A DNA stretch of 64,000 nt from Candidatus Nanoarchaeia archaeon (GTDB lineage Archaea > Nanoarchaeota > Nanoarchaeia > SCGC-AAA011-G17 > JAFCDX01). The stretch is from contig JAQUND010000007.1 of assembly GCA_028717785.1 (NCBI GenBank), positions 1-64,000 on the forward strand, read 5' to 3'. Numbering within the stretch: position 1 is the first letter of the stretch; every line of letters begins with the position of its first letter. This document shows positions 61,908 through 64,000 of the stretch, in pieces. Both the position numbers and the translations under genes were made by a program. The notes under the pieces were generated by a model, which made no database searches, was not told the origin of the DNA, and was given only the letters and a program-made list of their open reading frames with translations.

Positions 61908-62376
61908 TTGAGTCTCCTATCGTTTCTATACAGTCCCAATCTTCATCTAAAATATCTTTCAAAGTTTGCTGAAACAATAGATGTGATTGAAATATTTTTT
62001 CTGGTGGAACTTTTGAGCCAAATGTTCTAGCATTAACTCTTGAAACAGCCACATTTGGGTCTGTAGGAAAAAGAATTGCTTTGCGTTTAAAATCCGATAC
62101 TTGAAGAGGAAGAGCCCCAAGAAAGTCTCTTCTTAAAAATGTACTTGTGTTAGTTGCATCAAATGTTATTGAAATATTATTTACTAAAGCCCAACGTGTT
62201 GTGTATTTTGCAATATTCCAAACAGTCTCTTCTTGACTATGATTTGAAATATCACCAGTTAAATATAATCGTATTGAATCAGGACAGACAACATAAGTTT
62301 TTCGAGGTTGTATGTTTAGCCAAGTAGATTTCCCAGAACCGGGAATACCGATCAACATATTGAACCAAATATCCAT
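61864..62376 (-). CDS. Polynucleotide-kinase-like P-loop protein
   Basis: 170 aa. GIPGSGKST (10-18) Walker A, then VVCPDSIRLYLTG, FDATNTSTFLRRDFLGAL (the DxTN motif of AAA_33/PNK kinases), and KAILFPTDPNVAVSRVNAR with a lid Arg. It would phosphorylate RNA or DNA 5'-OH ends. No phosphatase half as in T4 Pnkp. Fits RNA repair with RtcB, though RtcB itself uses 5'-OH ends. Confidence 0.8.
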   Translation of the reverse strand: MDIWFNMLIGIPGSGKSTWLNIQPRKTYVVCPDSIRLYLTGDISNHSQEETVWNIAKYTTRWALVNNISITFDATNTSTFLRRDFLGALPLQVSDFKRKAILFPTDPNVAVSRVNARTFGSKVPPEKIFQSHLLFQQTLKDILDEDWDCIETIGDSNGGKTVKIPESVRT

Positions 62377-63008
62377 TATATTCTCGAAATTTTGAAGTCT
62401 TTTAAAGTTATCACGAAATTACGCTTTTCACCTGTTTCTAAATATGCTATTAATATCTCTGTCGCTACAGCAATAGCCAACAAAATTATATTCCTTGCTA
62501 AAGGATATTCACATATATCCATATTAGTTACTTCATCAGGCACTCTGTATTTTTCGTTCCAGATTATTTCAGCATAATCTTGGAACAAACCAATATGCAA
62601 ACAATCAATGTTATTTTCTTTACAATATTCTGTTATCAATTTTCTACTTGGTACATTGTCAAAGCCATCAATAACTAAACTTGAAGGCTCTATAAGATTA
62701 AGATTTGATTTATCAAGTTTTTTAGAAATTGCAGTAATTTGCGTATTGAGAACTTCAAACATTCTATTTCTTAATGCTGTTACTTTAAGCTGTCCAATCT
62801 CTCTTGAGCTCCATATTTGTGTATGTCTATTTCCATCTTCAACTCTGTCAAAATCTATTACGGAAATTTTTTTGAAGCCTTGACGGATCAAATTATCGAC
62901 AAGATTAGAACCTATAGCTCCAGCACCACACATAGTAATAGAAAATTTTGACATCATTTCGAATAATACTTTTTCCCGATATAGTTCTTCATGTTTGAAA
63001 GTACTCAT
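62376..63008 (-). CDS. E1-like (ThiF/MoeB) adenylyltransferase
   Basis: 210 aa. GAGAIGS (28-34), IDFDRVEDGNRHTQ (51-64, the D-x-D...N-x-x-R/H-Q motif), GQLKV (72-76, Lys) and VIDGFDNVPSR are the E1 nucleotide-binding signature. MDICEYPLARN offers a possible active-site Cys. Activates the C-terminus of a ubiquitin-like protein. ATGA-coupled to 63005. Confidence 0.88.
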   Translation of the reverse strand: MSTFKHEELYREKVLFEMMSKFSITMCGAGAIGSNLVDNLIRQGFKKISVIDFDRVEDGNRHTQIWSSREIGQLKVTALRNRMFEVLNTQITAISKKLDKSNLNLIEPSSLVIDGFDNVPSRKLITEYCKENNIDCLHIGLFQDYAEIIWNEKYRVPDEVTNMDICEYPLARNIILLAIAVATEILIAYLETGEKRNFVITLKDFKISRI

Positions 63009-63241
63009 TTTATCTCTCTTTCAATATCCCATGCAGGTCTGAATTTATCAAGTACTATATATCCTCTTGACATAGCTTTCTCTTGGAATTTTTTAAATGA
63101 ACATTCCAAAATTATTTCCTGTTTTTCGTTACTGTCATAAAATTCGGCAGATATAGAACATAAGCGAGCTGCACATCCTGTTTTCTTTTCTATATACACT
63201 TTTTCTTTTGTTGCATAGACATTATAAGGAAATTTAGACAA
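63005..63241 (-). CDS. Small protein between E1 and JAMM genes, 78 aa
   Basis: TTG start. Beta-rich (NVYATKEKVYIEKKTGCAAR, QEIILECSFKKFQEKAMSRG). It is located where ubiquitin-like or E2 genes are often found but has no C-terminal Gly. Unrecognised. Confidence 0.55.
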   Translation of the reverse strand: MSKFPYNVYATKEKVYIEKKTGCAARLCSISAEFYDSNEKQEIILECSFKKFQEKAMSRGYIVLDKFRPAWDIEREIK

Positions 63242-63265
63242 TGCTCATTTTTTTCTTTCTTTTTT

Positions 63266-63373
63266 CTAATTTTTTCCTGAGCTTTTTATTAAATAATGCA
63301 CCTTTATTTTCATAGAAGCAAGCCAGTTAATAACATCTTCAGGAGTTTCTTTTTTGAACCCTTTATTTTTCAT
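63266..63373 (-). CDS. Small basic protein, 35 aa
   Basis: KNKGFKKETPEDVINWLASM then KIKVHYLIKSSGKN. Start overlaps the JAMM stop (ATGA); TAG stop. Possibly a helix-hairpin peptide; low certainty. Confidence 0.45.
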   Translation of the reverse strand: MKNKGFKKETPEDVINWLASMKIKVHYLIKSSGKN

Positions 63374-63783
63374 AGAATTCCAATATAAAAATGTTTGATT
63401 AGTTTATCTCTCATAATTGGTTGGTAGTTCACATTGCCGCCAGGCCAACGTTTAAATAAATAACAATTTCTCCAAAGAAATTCTCTTCTTTTTTTATGGT
63501 CATACATGATCCCACAAATCAATGGGCGTTCTAAAGTTCTAACCCAAGAACGCATTGTTTTTTTGTCTTCTTTGCTTGGATTCAAAGTAACCGTAGTTGG
63601 ATGGGTATGAAACCACCCGATGATAAATTTTGACAAACCTTTTCGCCAATCAAATTCTACAGCAAACTCTTCACCTTCATCCAAATATTTAAGCCAACCG
63701 AAAATAAATTTTCCAATTTTAAAACCGTATAATGTCCAGCATCTTTCTTTAAAAGTTGTGAGTTCTATGGATTCTTCCTGCAT
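63370..63783 (-). CDS. JAMM/JAB (Mov34) metalloprotease
   Basis: 137 aa. WFHTHPTTVTLNPSKED carries the JAMM motif H-x-H-x(8)-S-x-x-D (His59, His61, Ser70, Asp73). JAMM proteases cleave isopeptide or C-terminal extensions of ubiquitin-like proteins. Adjacent to an E1-like gene, an arrangement of prokaryotic Ub-like conjugation or sulfur-transfer systems; alternatively tail-assembly RadC-type. Confidence 0.85.
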   Translation of the reverse strand: MQEESIELTTFKERCWTLYGFKIGKFIFGWLKYLDEGEEFAVEFDWRKGLSKFIIGWFHTHPTTVTLNPSKEDKKTMRSWVRTLERPLICGIMYDHKKRREFLWRNCYLFKRWPGGNVNYQPIMRDKLIKHFYIGIL

Positions 63784-64000
63784 GCTGACCCTCTCTCATA
63801 ACTGTTATAAGACTTTTTAAATCATATTTTCTATCTTCACCAGACAAACAAATTCCAGCAGTTATTACGCTATGACTTTCGTTTTTACTCACATGGCTTG
63901 TATATTGTTGTCCATCGACAATATAAGTTACGCTGAAATGGTCGCTTTTTTCCGTAAATTTTATAAATTCGCCACCAGCATGTTCAACATCATCTTTAAG
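63749..64000 (-). CDS. Partial gene, ubiquitin-system neighbour (5' end missing)
   Basis: 83 codons visible, 5' end beyond the window. HFSVTYIVDGQQYTSHVSKN, then VITAGICLSGEDRKYDLKSL and ITVMREG, ending in a basic tail. Overlaps the JAMM start by 35 nt. Beta-strand rich; could be the E2-like or substrate component, but no family is assigned. Confidence 0.65.
   Translation of the reverse strand, partial: LKDDVEHAGGEFIKFTEKSDHFSVTYIVDGQQYTSHVSKNESHSVITAGICLSGEDRKYDLKSLITVMREGQHAGRIHRTHNF

Noticed and set aside
63005..63241. Ubiquitin-like protein
   Set aside because: Position is suggestive, but there is no C-terminal Gly and no clear beta-grasp pattern, so I left it as unknown.
1..64000. Wholesale reassignment of TAG to an amino acid across the window
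   Set aside because: Many genes end in TAG with sensible lengths, and most hit another stop within a few codons. No long gene in the window is visibly broken by TAG.

Overview
The window looks like part of a large, T4-like or jumbo tailed-phage genome. No ribosomal, central-metabolic or other host housekeeping block is present. Short, tightly packed, overlapping genes alternate in strand blocks. There is an adjacent rIIA-like/rIIB-like pair (14217-16394, 17274-18359), a soluble FtsK-type ATPase (9050-10138), a DUF932 protein, a tRNA next to a PTH2-type peptidyl-tRNA hydrolase, a LamG-containing fibre-like protein (31822-33585), and many small zinc-ribbon proteins of the kind common in phages. 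The PspA-type operon suggests a Gram-negative host, but that is inference. The window is linear and open at both ends; the last gene (63749-64000) is cut.

Layout. (1) 0.6-7.1 kb, minus strand: a dense operon of small proteins, many Cys-rich and joined by ATGA overlaps; at least six end in a related basic/aromatic C-terminal tag of the KFKWLAE type. (2) 7.1-7.46 kb: a divergent intergenic region with short direct repeats and an abrupt change of base skew, a candidate origin or control region. (3) 7.5-29.35 kb, plus strand: about 40 mostly monocistronic genes. Nearly every one is preceded by a copy of a CACGATATAG-type box about 6-20 nt before an AACAAGGAGAG ribosome-binding site, and many are followed by a terminator, so each gene appears to have its own promoter. 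The block also contains three candidate structured RNAs (16851-17015, 19537-19905, 21836-21970). (4) 29.35-43.8 kb, AT-richer and mostly minus strand: small phage proteins, a CaCA-type cation exchanger, a duplicated gene pair (30841/31394 and 36024/36294), a SLOG-like protein, an HNH protein, a tRNA with a CUA anticodon (amber suppressor), a PTH2, a GNAT and a rhomboid protease. (5) 43.95-49.4 kb, plus strand: an envelope operon with a PspA-like coiled coil, a DUF2170-like protein, a partner protein and a GluR0-type ligand-gated K+ channel. (6) 49.4-64 kb: RtcB RNA ligase split by a 358-residue intein, a NADAR protein, a holin-like protein, a complete WGR-PARP enzyme, a polynucleotide-kinase-like P-loop protein, and an E1-like (ThiF) protein with a JAMM/JAB protease, which together look like part of a ubiquitin-like modification cassette.

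How the genes may work together (inference). Region 3 is a single regulon under a phage-specific promoter. The right half is an accessory arm of host-takeover and counter-defence functions: RNA repair (RtcB, kinase, suppressor tRNA, PTH2), ADP-ribose chemistry (PARP, NADAR, SLOG), protein modification (E1, JAMM, rhomboid), and membrane integrity and ion balance (PspA operon, K+ channel, cation exchanger, holin-like protein). Several otherwise intact genes carry a single indel or a single stop (3663-4076, 5931-6051, 26423-26702, 34226-34567). These may be assembly errors, decayed genes or recoding sites; the sequence alone does not decide.
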